A stretch of 64,000 nucleotides of DNA from DTYU01 sp040757355 (GTDB lineage: Bacteria > Bacillota > Desulfotomaculia > Desulfotomaculales > Ammonificaceae), in contig JBFLWY010000010.1 of the NCBI GenBank assembly GCA_040757355.1, positions 1-64,000 of the forward strand, read 5' to 3'. Shown piece by piece: positions 47,676 to 55,005 of the stretch. The notes under the pieces were generated by a model that was given only the letters and a program-made list of their open reading frames with translations, searched no databases and had not been told where the DNA came from. Position numbers and translations under genes: made by a program. The first letter of the stretch is position 1, and each line of letters starts with the position of its first letter.

Positions 47676-48026
47676 CTACAGCCTCCTTCTTTTCAGCAGT
47701 TGCTGGATTTTACCCCCCGATGGTTGCTTCATCCCCCCGAAAGCTTCCTTAAACGCTTGATTAAGCGCCCCGATTACCAAATTTGCAGATGCCACGGAGA
47801 GCATTTTGCCCACATCTTCCTTAGTAAGGGAGGGATCATCTTCGACCAGGCAAGCCCAAAGGTAAATCAGGAATGCGCGGGCACTCCCCTGGACAAGTGC
47901 TTTCCCGGCAGCCTCCAGTGTGCCGTACTCTTCTTCTATCCGGGCGAGGGCGCCCATGGTGACTTTAAGCTCCCGCTCTTTGCCGCCCAACACGAGCTTA
48001 GCCAAATCAATCGCCCCCTTTTTCAA
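47676..48026 (-). CDS. Phage tail assembly chaperone
   Basis: 116-residue protein with KERELKVTMGALARIEEEYG near the start and an alpha-helical middle, typical of the tail-assembly chaperones encoded directly before tape-measure genes. No frameshifted second chaperone is apparent. It overlaps the upstream gene by 20 nt. Confidence 0.8.
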   Translation of the reverse strand: MKKGAIDLAKLVLGGKERELKVTMGALARIEEEYGTLEAAGKALVQGSARAFLIYLWACLVEDDPSLTKEDVGKMLSVASANLVIGALNQAFKEAFGGMKQPSGGKIQQLLKRRRL

Positions 48027-48543
48027 CTTCTCCTAACGCCCGTTGCAGCGCCTCCAGGAACCTCGGATTTATAAGCAGTTGGTCAAAAGCGTCGTCATGC
48101 TCTTTACTCAGCCTCCGGCGTTCCTCAACTATCGTATCAGGCTCGCCTCTTGATAACCGCTCCAGCTTGGTCCCCTCGGTCACAAACAAACGGGCTTCCT
48201 GCACTGATAAATCTTGGGGTGCTGTGGCCTCAAGGCGCTTCATTGCCTTTTCCAATAGTAGCATGGCTGCTTCAGTGTGGCGCTCCCGCATCTTCTTAAT
48301 CTCCTCAAGCTGCTTAAATCGGATCTGCCGGTCAATCTCCTCGTCCCAAGCCGCCGCCCGCTCAACCCAATCCCAGCGCACGCTCCAGCGGTCAATTTGC
48401 GTCTTACTTTTGCCTAACCTTCGGGCAACTTCCCGGATACTTCGCGCCGGCCCCATATCGCGGTACAGGGCGAAAGCTTGGAACGCCTGTGCGCTCTCTC
48501 CGGGCTGACGCCCGTACACTTCACGATCCTTGATCTCAGCCAT
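48007..48543 (-). CDS. Terminase small-subunit-like DNA-binding protein
   Basis: 178-residue protein with an N-terminal helix-turn-helix (REVARRLGKSKTQIDRWSVR) followed by WDWVERAAAWDEEIDRQ, as in small terminases of Firmicutes phages, then a helical oligomerisation region. No large terminase follows. Instead the next gene is the tail chaperone, so its original partner has probably been lost. Confidence 0.75.
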   Translation of the reverse strand: MAEIKDREVYGRQPGESAQAFQAFALYRDMGPARSIREVARRLGKSKTQIDRWSVRWDWVERAAAWDEEIDRQIRFKQLEEIKKMRERHTEAAMLLLEKAMKRLEATAPQDLSVQEARLFVTEGTKLERLSRGEPDTIVEERRRLSKEHDDAFDQLLINPRFLEALQRALGEVEKGGD

Positions 48544-48952
48544 CGCCCTGCTCCCTCCTAAGCTCCTCCAGCTTTGCTTTTAATTCATTGATCCGGTTTG
48601 CCATCCAGCTTTTTTCTCCAGCATCGAAAAACGGGCTTTCCAGCCGCTTTCGCAGTTCAGCGATCTCTCTTTCAAGTACGGCAATCCCGGCCTGTGCCCG
48701 CCTCCGGCGCTCCTGCCGCTCCTGCTCCTCCACCTGGGGGCGTAGTTTTTCTAAGCATTCCCTTGCCATCTTCAGGGCTTCGGCCTCTGCCCGGCGCTCG
48801 GCGTTTAAACCGTGAATCTGGCGGGCATAGGCTACCAAGCTTGAAAAAGAGCTAAGGTGGGGAGACCCGGGATCAAGCTCCACCGGTTTCAGTTCTTGCA
48901 GCCGCTCGTCAATCTGCTTCATGAGCCTTTCGAGAGTGTTTTTGTTGAGCAA
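48536..48952 (-). CDS. Coiled-coil phage protein, unknown
   Basis: 138-residue protein, almost entirely coiled coil (EEQERQERRRRAQAGIAVLE onward). It overlaps the next gene by 8 nt. It occupies the place before the small terminase; no family recognised. Confidence 0.6.
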   Translation of the reverse strand: MLNKNTLERLMKQIDERLQELKPVELDPGSPHLSSFSSLVAYARQIHGLNAERRAEAEALKMARECLEKLRPQVEEQERQERRRRAQAGIAVLEREIAELRKRLESPFFDAGEKSWMANRINELKAKLEELRREQGDG

Positions 48953-49124
48953 CTAAACTCCCTCCTTCGGATATATCCTCGTCCTCGTCATCGAACGGGT
49001 CCGGGGGCCACCACTCGCCGCAGCCGCCGGGACATTCGTAGAAGTGAAATGTTGCATAATACTTCATTTCCTTTCCGCACACCGGGCAATAGAGGACATC
49101 GCCCACCTGAGGCCCTACTCCCAA
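48909..49124 (-). CDS. Zinc-ribbon phage protein
   Basis: 71-residue protein with a four-cysteine zinc ribbon (YCPVCGKEM...YECPGGCGEWW) and an acidic middle (FDDEDEDISEGG). Such small ribbons are frequent in phage late-early regions; role unknown. It overlaps both neighbours. Confidence 0.65.
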   Translation of the reverse strand: MGVGPQVGDVLYCPVCGKEMKYYATFHFYECPGGCGEWWPPDPFDDEDEDISEGGSLVAQQKHSRKAHEAD

Positions 49125-49381
49125 TCTCGCAGAACCCGCTCCAGCAACTCCCGGACCTCCGGGTTAAGCTGCACGTCCTCACAGTCAAGGGTTACTGTCT
49201 GCCCGCGGCGCAGCTCTCCGGTTTCGCGGTCTTTGTAAGCCTTGCTTATCTGCAACTCGCCGGCTAACTCAAAGTAGCTCAGCATTACCCTGGGGCTTGA
49301 CGCAATTTGCGGCTTCTCTTTCTCCCAATACCTTTCACCGCGATAACCCGTTTTCGCCGCCGTCTTGCTCACCGCAACCAT
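49115..49381 (-). CDS. Small phage protein, unknown
   Basis: 88-residue protein ending LNPEVRELLERVLRDWE, with a basic N-terminus. It is tightly packed between two other small genes on the same strand. AAAGGAGATGGTT-type sequence precedes the start. No family recognised. Confidence 0.6.
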   Translation of the reverse strand: MVAVSKTAAKTGYRGERYWEKEKPQIASSPRVMLSYFELAGELQISKAYKDRETGELRRGQTVTLDCEDVQLNPEVRELLERVLRDWE

Positions 49382-49529
49382 CTCCTTTCCTGCTATCTCT
49401 GCCCTTCGCCGGTGCTTGCCGCGCCTGACAGCCCTTACCCAGCGAGATAATTACCTCTTCGCGGTAACGGAGCATCATCTTTCCCTCGACCTTGATAAGA
49501 TGTAATCTCGGTCCCACCAGGTACTCCAT
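49335..49529 (-). CDS. Possible small phage protein
   Basis: 64-residue frame starting MEYLVGPRLHLIKVEGKMML that overlaps genes on both sides. A start at the internal ATG pair behind GAGGGAAAG is equally possible. The overlaps and low-complexity end make it uncertain. Confidence 0.35.
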   Translation of the reverse strand: MEYLVGPRLHLIKVEGKMMLRYREEVIISLGKGCQARQAPAKGRDSRKGDGCGEQDGGENGLSR

Positions 49530-49735
49530 TCGTGCCCGCAGACGCGGCACCGGTAGATCGCTTGTAATAAACCGCGGGCTTCAAACCACGTGTAAGGGCG
49601 CTCCAATTCTAAACACCGCATGCAACAATCGCCCAGGGCCTCTTTCAGCCGGCTGGTTTCGCAGGTTTTTGGCATAGCCTGCACTTTCTTTAACTCTGGT
49701 CTCTCCGGCAAGATATAGATGTCGCGCTCCTCCAT
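49475..49735 (-). CDS. Small zinc-finger phage protein
   Basis: 86-residue protein starting MEERDIYILPERPELKKVQ. It contains a probable zinc site (CCMRCLE...YRCRVCGHEWS). ATG 49735 is preferred over an earlier frame opening; the start lies 2 nt before the end of the upstream gene. It is likely part of the early operon with the replication genes. Confidence 0.6.
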   Translation of the reverse strand: MEERDIYILPERPELKKVQAMPKTCETSRLKEALGDCCMRCLELERPYTWFEARGLLQAIYRCRVCGHEWSTWWDRDYILSRSRER

Positions 49736-49737
49736 GG

Positions 49738-50469
49738 CTAATGAACCACCCCTTTCCACCAGCCGGGCCGCTGTTCCCACCTGCCGCTTTCAGGGTTGTA
49801 GCAGTAGTCCATCGGGTCCTCCCCCGGCGGCAGGATGTAAGCCCGGCAGTTCCGGCGGATGGTCTCCTGGTGCTCCCTGCCGCGCAGGTGGAGGATTATC
49901 GCCTTCTCCCGCGCTACTGCCTGGTTGAAAAGCTCCAGGATGTCCGACGGCAGTTCCTCCGGCGGCGCCGGCGGGATCACCCGCAGCCGCTCTCCGTCAA
50001 GCTCCAGCTTGAACCCGGCGGCCTCCAGCCGGGTAATTAGGTCGGACAGAGGCGGCCAGCGGTCAAGGAAAGCGCTCCGCTTCCGCTCCGGCTCCGGCGG
50101 AACATTTTCGCTGTCTCCCATAAGGCTTGTTCCATTTGTTCCATTTGTTCCGACTTCCCGCTTAAAGACATCCTTCTCCTGGCGCTTCTCTTCGTCGGTG
50201 CAGGGTTCTGTCCATGAGCAAAGCTCCATCAACCCGGCGTCCTGCTGCTCTTCGAGGTAGCGCCGCAGTTTCTCCTTGCGGGCCTTCAGCCAGCGAAGCG
50301 TTACCCGCACCGGGCCGGGTGCATCGTCCCAGGACGGCCAAGGCCTACTCACTTTCAGCCTGCTATCTTGCAAATAAACCCGGACGCCATAGCGGGAAAG
50401 CAGTTCCAGCAGCCCGGTGATAGTCTCAGTCTTTCCGTCGGCCTTAGAAGGGGATATCGTCGAATTCAT
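49738..50469 (-). CDS. Protein with two TubC-docking-like repeats
   Basis: 243-residue protein with two similar segments, residues about 20-72 (LLELLSRYGVRVYLQDSRLK, ending KARKEKLRRYL) and 144-196 (LITRLEAAGFKLELDGERLR, ending AREKAIILHL). Both follow the L-x2-L-x2-G-hydrophobic-DGxRLxV...K-x-L-L pattern of TubC N-terminal docking domains. Between them is a low-complexity GTNGTNGTS stretch encoded by 9-bp DNA repeats. It overlaps the helicase gene by 26 nt. Possibly a protein-docking partner of the replication proteins. Confidence 0.7.
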   Translation of the reverse strand: MNSTISPSKADGKTETITGLLELLSRYGVRVYLQDSRLKVSRPWPSWDDAPGPVRVTLRWLKARKEKLRRYLEEQQDAGLMELCSWTEPCTDEEKRQEKDVFKREVGTNGTNGTSLMGDSENVPPEPERKRSAFLDRWPPLSDLITRLEAAGFKLELDGERLRVIPPAPPEELPSDILELFNQAVAREKAIILHLRGREHQETIRRNCRAYILPPGEDPMDYCYNPESGRWEQRPGWWKGVVH

Positions 50470-51928
50470 TTTTTATCACCCTTTCTGGGACAATCTCGCT
50501 GTCTCCCATAAGGCTTGTTCCATTTGTTCCACTTGTTCCATCATCATCAGGAGGGATATACCGGCGGCGCAGGGTCTCAAACTTCGCCTCATCGTAAACG
50601 ACACAGCGTCGGCGCTCGCCGAAGTTCCGGGTGTTCCTCGTTTTCAGGCCAAGCCCCTTCAAAATCTGGCCGACTGCTTGCGGTGTCAACCCTACCCTTT
50701 CAGCAACTTCCCCCGCGCTTACCGGTAATAGTTTTTGTTCACCCGGAACGAGTGGAACGTTTGGAACAAATGGAACGGTACTCAGCGCTTCAAATAATAT
50801 TTCTACCACCTGGCCTGTCCGAGTTGCCGCCCGCTGCTCAACAAGCTCCCGCTGGTGGCCTCGGATGAATTCGCAATAGTCTTTCAAAACCGCTGGTTCA
50901 TTAACAAACAGCGAAGCGAACGCCTCCGACACCTGCCGCAGACGTGGTTCTATGCCCTCCAGCCTCAGGCCCGCCGCCGCTTCAGGGTCAACCGCGGAAT
51001 AATTCCTGAAGCGGAAGAGGAGGAGCTTGTTCCTTAATTTCTGCTGCTCCTCGTGGAATTTGCACCCGAGCACCGGGGGGATGTCCTCCCGGGTGGTCTC
51101 TTGCATTACCTCGGTCAGGCAGCGCGCTTCCAGCGCAGCGTCTTTAAATCGCCGCCTGGTAGCGAACACCTTCGGACCATAAACCGGCAGAATTTGCACC
51201 TTGTCGGGGTTATCTTTAGTGGCCCGGATCACCGGCCTGCCGCGTTCAAAGCCGCAGTTCAAGATCGTAATGACCTCGTTGTACTCATCGCTATTTTTCA
51301 TGTCGGCTTCGTCCAAAACCAAGGTCCCGCCCCACTTGCGCAGCATCCGGTAAATAGGCGCCGGGGTCACGCATCCGCTGGCGCTTATGGGCTTGTAGCA
51401 TAACCCCCCGATAACATCAAGAAAACGGCTCTTGCCACAGCCAGAATCGCCGAGAGCGCGAAGATAAGGGATCGTATGAAAGCGGTCGTACAGCCAGGAA
51501 AGGAGAATGTAATAGGCCGCGAATTTGCGGTAATTGTCGGAAATATCTAAATACCGGTAAATGCAGTCTTCGATTTCGGCCAACAAGCTCAAGATGTCGC
51601 CGTATTCCAGAACTCCAGAAGGAAGTTTTACCGCGCCCAGTTCCACGTCCTCGCCGCCCAGGGGTTCGATAATTTCCCCGCCAAACTCCAGGTGGGTAAC
51701 TCGTCTTATTTCTTCCGTTTTTGTGTTGTAACCCAGGAATTGGTGGAAGGATCGCTCTTCGAAAACCTGCTCATACAGACAGTCACCAACTACCAGGAAA
51801 CTTACCTGCCGCTTCGGGCGTTGCTTCTCTTTGCCGACTTTCTTGCTGCCCCGCTTCGGCTCCCGGGCCTCCGCCTCCCGTTCCACGTCCTCAATTGCCT
51901 CCCGGACGATCTCTTTCAGGCTATCCAC
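50444..51928 (-). CDS. Helicase-like ATPase of the element's replication module
   Basis: 494-residue P-loop ATPase with Walker A GDSGCGKSRF (about residue 165), Walker B TLVLDEAD (about 208) and a C-terminal winged-helix region (VGLTPQAVGQILKGLGLKTR). The tail carries GTSGTNGTSLMGDSE, encoded by the same 9-bp repeats as in the next gene. GTG 51928 is chosen, because GGAGAAGG lies 8 nt upstream and the overlap with primase is then only 13 nt. With the CHC2 primase it likely initiates element replication. Confidence 0.8.
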   Translation of the reverse strand: MDSLKEIVREAIEDVEREAEAREPKRGSKKVGKEKQRPKRQVSFLVVGDCLYEQVFEERSFHQFLGYNTKTEEIRRVTHLEFGGEIIEPLGGEDVELGAVKLPSGVLEYGDILSLLAEIEDCIYRYLDISDNYRKFAAYYILLSWLYDRFHTIPYLRALGDSGCGKSRFLDVIGGLCYKPISASGCVTPAPIYRMLRKWGGTLVLDEADMKNSDEYNEVITILNCGFERGRPVIRATKDNPDKVQILPVYGPKVFATRRRFKDAALEARCLTEVMQETTREDIPPVLGCKFHEEQQKLRNKLLLFRFRNYSAVDPEAAAGLRLEGIEPRLRQVSEAFASLFVNEPAVLKDYCEFIRGHQRELVEQRAATRTGQVVEILFEALSTVPFVPNVPLVPGEQKLLPVSAGEVAERVGLTPQAVGQILKGLGLKTRNTRNFGERRRCVVYDEAKFETLRRRYIPPDDDGTSGTNGTSLMGDSEIVPERVIKNEFDDIPF

Positions 51929-52533
51929 AGCCGAGCCTTCTCCAACGCTGTCAGCCGCTCTTTGGCGTCCGGCGAGTAAAGTTTGTCCGCCATCCACTCA
52001 AGTCGTGGTATCAACTTTATCAAATCGGCCAACTGCTCCACCGTCTCAGCGTCCCGCTGAGCAAGCGTCCGTGCCAGGGTCGCGGTCGCCGTCCGCAACA
52101 AAAGGCAAACCGCCTGATGGGTCCGGTTGATCTCCACCTCCAGCCGTTCAACAATCGCCCTTTCAAGCTTCGCCCGCCGCCGGGCCTCTGCCAACTTCTC
52201 CGGGGCTTCGCGGCTTAGGGTGCCGCCGTCCGCTGGCAGAAGGCCGAAGTCAGCCGCAATCTGCCGGGCCGCTTCTAAAGGTGAGAGCCGAAGTAACTGC
52301 ACGACAAACTTTACCGCGTCCCCGCCGGCGCCGCAACCGAAGCAGTAGAAGAGATTTTTGTCGGGGGAGATGGTGAAGGAAGGTGTCTGCTCCTGATGGA
52401 ACGGGCAGAGGCCAACGTATTCCCGCTTCTGCCGCCTGAGCTCCAGGCCGGGGCAGTAGCGGCGGATCACGTCCAGAAGGGGAATCCCGCGGACACTCTG
52501 AAAAACGCTTTCTCCGTATGCTACAATAGGCAT
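51916..52533 (-). CDS. CHC2 zinc-finger primase (DnaG N-terminal type)
   Basis: 205-residue protein with the DnaG zinc domain: LLDVIRRYCPGLELRRQKRE, CPFHQEQTPSFTISPDKNLF and YCFGCGAGGDAVKFV. The Toprim catalytic domain is absent. Many phage and integrative elements split primase functions in this way, so the downstream ATPase or host DnaG may complement it. Start ATG 52533. Confidence 0.9.
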   Translation of the reverse strand: MPIVAYGESVFQSVRGIPLLDVIRRYCPGLELRRQKREYVGLCPFHQEQTPSFTISPDKNLFYCFGCGAGGDAVKFVVQLLRLSPLEAARQIAADFGLLPADGGTLSREAPEKLAEARRRAKLERAIVERLEVEINRTHQAVCLLLRTATATLARTLAQRDAETVEQLADLIKLIPRLEWMADKLYSPDAKERLTALEKARLWIA

Positions 52534-52579
52534 AAAGCCAACCCCTTGCTTCTGCCCGGCCAGCTACCGGGCATTCTGC

Positions 52580-52798
52580 TTATTTAGCGTTTTCCCCGCG
52601 CAGCCAAGCTTCGAGTGAATCCCGCATAATCAGCCAACGCCTCGGCCCGATCCGCCGGGCTTGGATCTCCCCGTGTTGTACGAGTGACAATAAAGTACTC
52701 CGCCCCAGGCCCGAAAAGGCTTGTGCTTCAGCCGTTGTCAGGGTGATCTTTTCAACTTGCCGCACAGTTTCGCTTAGCCCGCTGCCCGCTGCTCTCAT
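52580..52798 (-). CDS. Excisionase-family helix-turn-helix protein
   Basis: 72-residue DNA-binding protein: ITLTTAEAQAFSGLGRSTLL, then SLVQHGEIQARRIGPRRWLI, then a final helix, the standard MerR-like excisionase (DUF helix-turn-helix 17) form. ATG 52798 follows AAGGAGG. It lies at the far end from the integrase, so it may regulate the replication operon rather than excision. Confidence 0.85.
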   Translation of the reverse strand: MRAAGSGLSETVRQVEKITLTTAEAQAFSGLGRSTLLSLVQHGEIQARRIGPRRWLIMRDSLEAWLRGENAK

Positions 52799-52889
52799 TT
52801 CCTGATGCCTCCTTACTTTTTTTTGGAAAGTCTGATAAGCTCTTATTAACTTATAGTCCCAAAAAACACGCACGCCGGAGAAAAAGCCG

Positions 52890-54056
52890 ATGTTTTTTGA
52901 CGATGCTCTACAGAGCCTTTCGGCCCATCTTCGCTCGCTGCCACATCAAGGGCGGGTTGCCTCCTCGCTGCCATACAAGGCGCAGCCGGACAGCGCGTGG
53001 AGCAAAACTATTGCGCAAGGGCAAACCGGCTCTTATTTCTGGCGGGTAGAAGAAATAACTGATTACTTCAAAGGAAAGCCATTCCGTGTTTATTGGCTCC
53101 TCGGTTTCTATACCAGGGCGGACCGCCTGCCGCCGTGGCTTTTGGTCCGGATCACTTACGCAACTTGGGTAGATGCTCTGCTTCAGCATCCAGGTTTTAG
53201 CTACTGGAAAGTAGGGAAAAATGGTGCGTGGGAAGTCCGCGATGAAGAAAAACTCATAATCCCGGGCAGCCGAAAGTTTTTGCACTCGCTCCACTGGGAA
53301 AACATCGAGCCGTTCGGCTATGCTCCAACCATCCTTCTTTGTAGGAGTACCGTAAAAGAAGAAATTGCGGCTCAATTGTGCCTTCACGCGCTTCGCAGCA
53401 ACTTTCCGCTTTCTGAATCGGAAACCGCCCAGGTTTTTGATTATCTCCGCCGTTTTGTGGAGTTAAGGGTCCGTAACCAAGATGTTGCCCTTGATCTTGT
53501 TAATAAAATGGTCTACGGCTCCGCGTTCGACAAACGCCCGCTTACCGCTCGCAGTTTCAGTTCTTATTTAAGAGGCGTTGTGGCGGCTTTACGGCGAAAA
53601 AGGGTAAAAGAGGCCGGGACCGTTACCCGTCTCGCTTTAGAAGAGGGGCAAAGAGACGTAAAAAGGCGGAATGCTCGCCGGCGACAGGCGGAGGTGCGGA
53701 AGTTCTACCGGGTTGACGATGTGGCGGTAATGCTCGATGTTGATCGTAAGTGGCTCTACCGCCGTATAAAAGAAGGAAAAATCACCGCCCACGTGAAGCT
53801 GGTAAAGAACAGTGTCTCGGGATCTACGGGGGCAATCGGCGAAGTCACACGGAAGGAATACTTCCTTGATACTACAGCAGTAGAACAAGCCCGACGAACG
53901 GCCGATGCTCAAAAAGCCGACCGCGCCCTGGTTAAGTTTGTAGCTACGCACCGAGGACTTTCTGAGAACGCCGCCCGGATGTGGGTGCGCCGGCGGCAGA
54001 AGAAGGGAATCTCCTTAGAAGATATTCTCCAGGAGTTAGGTGTTTCGCCCTTATAA
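52890..54056 (+). CDS. Unknown element protein with C-terminal helix-turn-helix
   Basis: 388-residue protein on the strand opposite to the replication genes and ending about 95 bp before attR. The N-terminal 200 residues (FWRVEEITDYFKGKPFRVYW, FYTRADRLPPWLLVRITYA) match no family I know. Residues about 270-300 form a probable helix-turn-helix (FYRVDDVAVMLDVDRKWLYR). A basic helical end follows (ARMWVRRRQKKGISLEDILQ). It could be a replication initiator, regulator or cargo factor; no function is assigned. Confidence 0.75.
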   Translation: MFFDDALQSLSAHLRSLPHQGRVASSLPYKAQPDSAWSKTIAQGQTGSYFWRVEEITDYFKGKPFRVYWLLGFYTRADRLPPWLLVRITYATWVDALLQHPGFSYWKVGKNGAWEVRDEEKLIIPGSRKFLHSLHWENIEPFGYAPTILLCRSTVKEEIAAQLCLHALRSNFPLSESETAQVFDYLRRFVELRVRNQDVALDLVNKMVYGSAFDKRPLTARSFSSYLRGVVAALRRKRVKEAGTVTRLALEEGQRDVKRRNARRRQAEVRKFYRVDDVAVMLDVDRKWLYRRIKEGKITAHVKLVKNSVSGSTGAIGEVTRKEYFLDTTAVEQARRTADAQKADRALVKFVATHRGLSENAARMWVRRRQKKGISLEDILQELGVSPL

Positions 54057-54149
54057 CCTTTTTTTCGTTAATTTCGTTTTTTTCGTAATATATATATTCT
54101 TTGAATCGTCTCAAAACCACGGTGGGATGTACCTTCTCAGCTCCCTCAG

Positions 54150-54170
54150 TTTGAGAAAATTTTGAGAAAA
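54150..54170 (+). repeat. Right direct repeat (candidate attR)
   Basis: Second copy of the 21-bp tandem TTTGAGAAAA/TTTTGAGAAAA, identical to 40709-40729. Confidence 0.7.
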
Positions 54171-54277
54171 CGACTTCGATTTATCACAGTTTTTGAGGGT
54201 TTACCAGAAACAGGGAAATCCCGGAAAGCCGCTTCGCTCTAATGTTTATGGCCTCTGGTAAACTCTTATAAACCCTC

Positions 54278-54304
54278 CCGCAAGCATTTGCGGTTTACTT
54301 TTTT
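54278..54304 (+). terminator. Intrinsic terminator outside attR
   Basis: CCGCAA-GCAT-TTGCGG followed by TTTACTTTTTT. Before the element integrated, this would have lain about 200 nt after tRNA-Thr and may be its original terminator. Confidence 0.65.
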
Positions 54305-54410
54305 AGTCCCACCTGGCGGGAAGTAAACAAAACCGACGATCAGTCTTTAGCAGGTGCGGAGGGCGTGCGTGAGTAATCTAAAATTGCGGAAAGTTATTTT
54401 AAATCGTATA

Positions 54411-54439
54411 TTGACGAACAGTGTCGTTGATATTATAAT
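54411..54439 (+). promoter_or_regulatory. Strong sigma-A promoter with no following gene
   Basis: TTGACG (54411-54416), exactly 17 bp, perfect TATAAT (54434-54439). The next clear feature is a terminator at 54500, with no open frame between. Confidence 0.75.
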
Positions 54440-54445
54440 ATGGGC

Positions 54446-54531
54446 ATAACGTGAAATAGTTAGTGGGTCCAGGGAGGCAGGCCTTGCTTTCTTGGTTTGG
54501 AGGAGGAATCAGAACCTCCTCTAATATTTTT
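54446..54531 (+). ncRNA. Candidate small RNA (about 86 nt)
   Basis: Defined by the promoter at 54411-54439 and a perfect GAGGAGG/CCTCCTC terminator hairpin (54500-54521) followed by TAATATTTTT. The enclosed sequence contains GGGTCCAGGGAGGCAGGCCT and no start codon in a credible reading frame. The terminator stem carries GGAGGAGG, an anti-Shine-Dalgarno-like or SD-mimic sequence. It matches no RNA family I know. Confidence 0.5.
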
Positions 54532-54699
54532 ACTTGCTTTACCGCCTCTTTAATGCGGTGACACTCCAGGCTGTTCCGCCTGCTCCCAGGGCGCGATATT
54601 CAGGTATCGATAATAAGTATTATGCTCGTCCGGTCCCGCTCCTGCGTTAGCAACGTCCAGTGCGCTGGCCAGCCACGGGTCGAGACAGCACAGGTCTTT

Positions 54700-55005
54700 C
54701 CTGTCCAGCTTTGTATCTCATCGCCGCTGAACCTTGCCTGGATGCGCTGCGGGGAAGCACCTTGCGCTCCCTGCCCCAACTGGATTTCAATCGCATCCAG
54801 TTGCTTGTATTTATCCGGCGTGTTCAAGTAGCCGCCCCGGTTATACTGGCCGGTGAGTTTGGTAGCGTTCTCCCGCTCGGCGGGCAGGAGGCTGCGCTTT
54901 CCCGGTATTGATGGCTGTGCCCATCGCGCTTGCGGCCTGTGCCGGGGCTATTTTTGCCGCTTTGCTGAGGGCTCCGCTGCACGATATGCCGGCGATGAAA
55001 ACGGG
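54700..55005 (-). pseudogene. Glutamate synthase (FMN-binding domain) fragment
   Basis: Minus-strand remnants of the glutamate synthase FMN domain: FIAGISCSGALSKAAKIA, then SAMGTAINTGK, then after a one-base shift LPAERENATKLTGQYNRGGY, then LNTPDKYKQLDAIEIQLGQG and AQGASPQRI. After about 54710 the similarity stops. Another frame stays open to 54547 with ALDVANAGAGPDEHNTYYRY, which I cannot identify. Both ends of the domain are missing. Confidence 0.8.

Larger units (their letters stand above)
40709..54170. mobile_element. Integrated phage-derived element, about 13.4 kb
   Basis: Bounded by identical 21-bp direct repeats next to tRNA-Thr, with a tyrosine integrase at the left end reading toward the tRNA. 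Contents: integrase, Xre repressor, divergent promoter, several small unknowns, a tail tape-measure protein and chaperone, a terminase-small-like protein, zinc-ribbon proteins, helicase, CHC2 primase, an excisionase-like regulator and an unknown HTH protein at the right end. Large terminase, portal, capsid, baseplate and lysis genes are absent, so it is a reduced prophage or satellite-like element. Confidence 0.75.
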
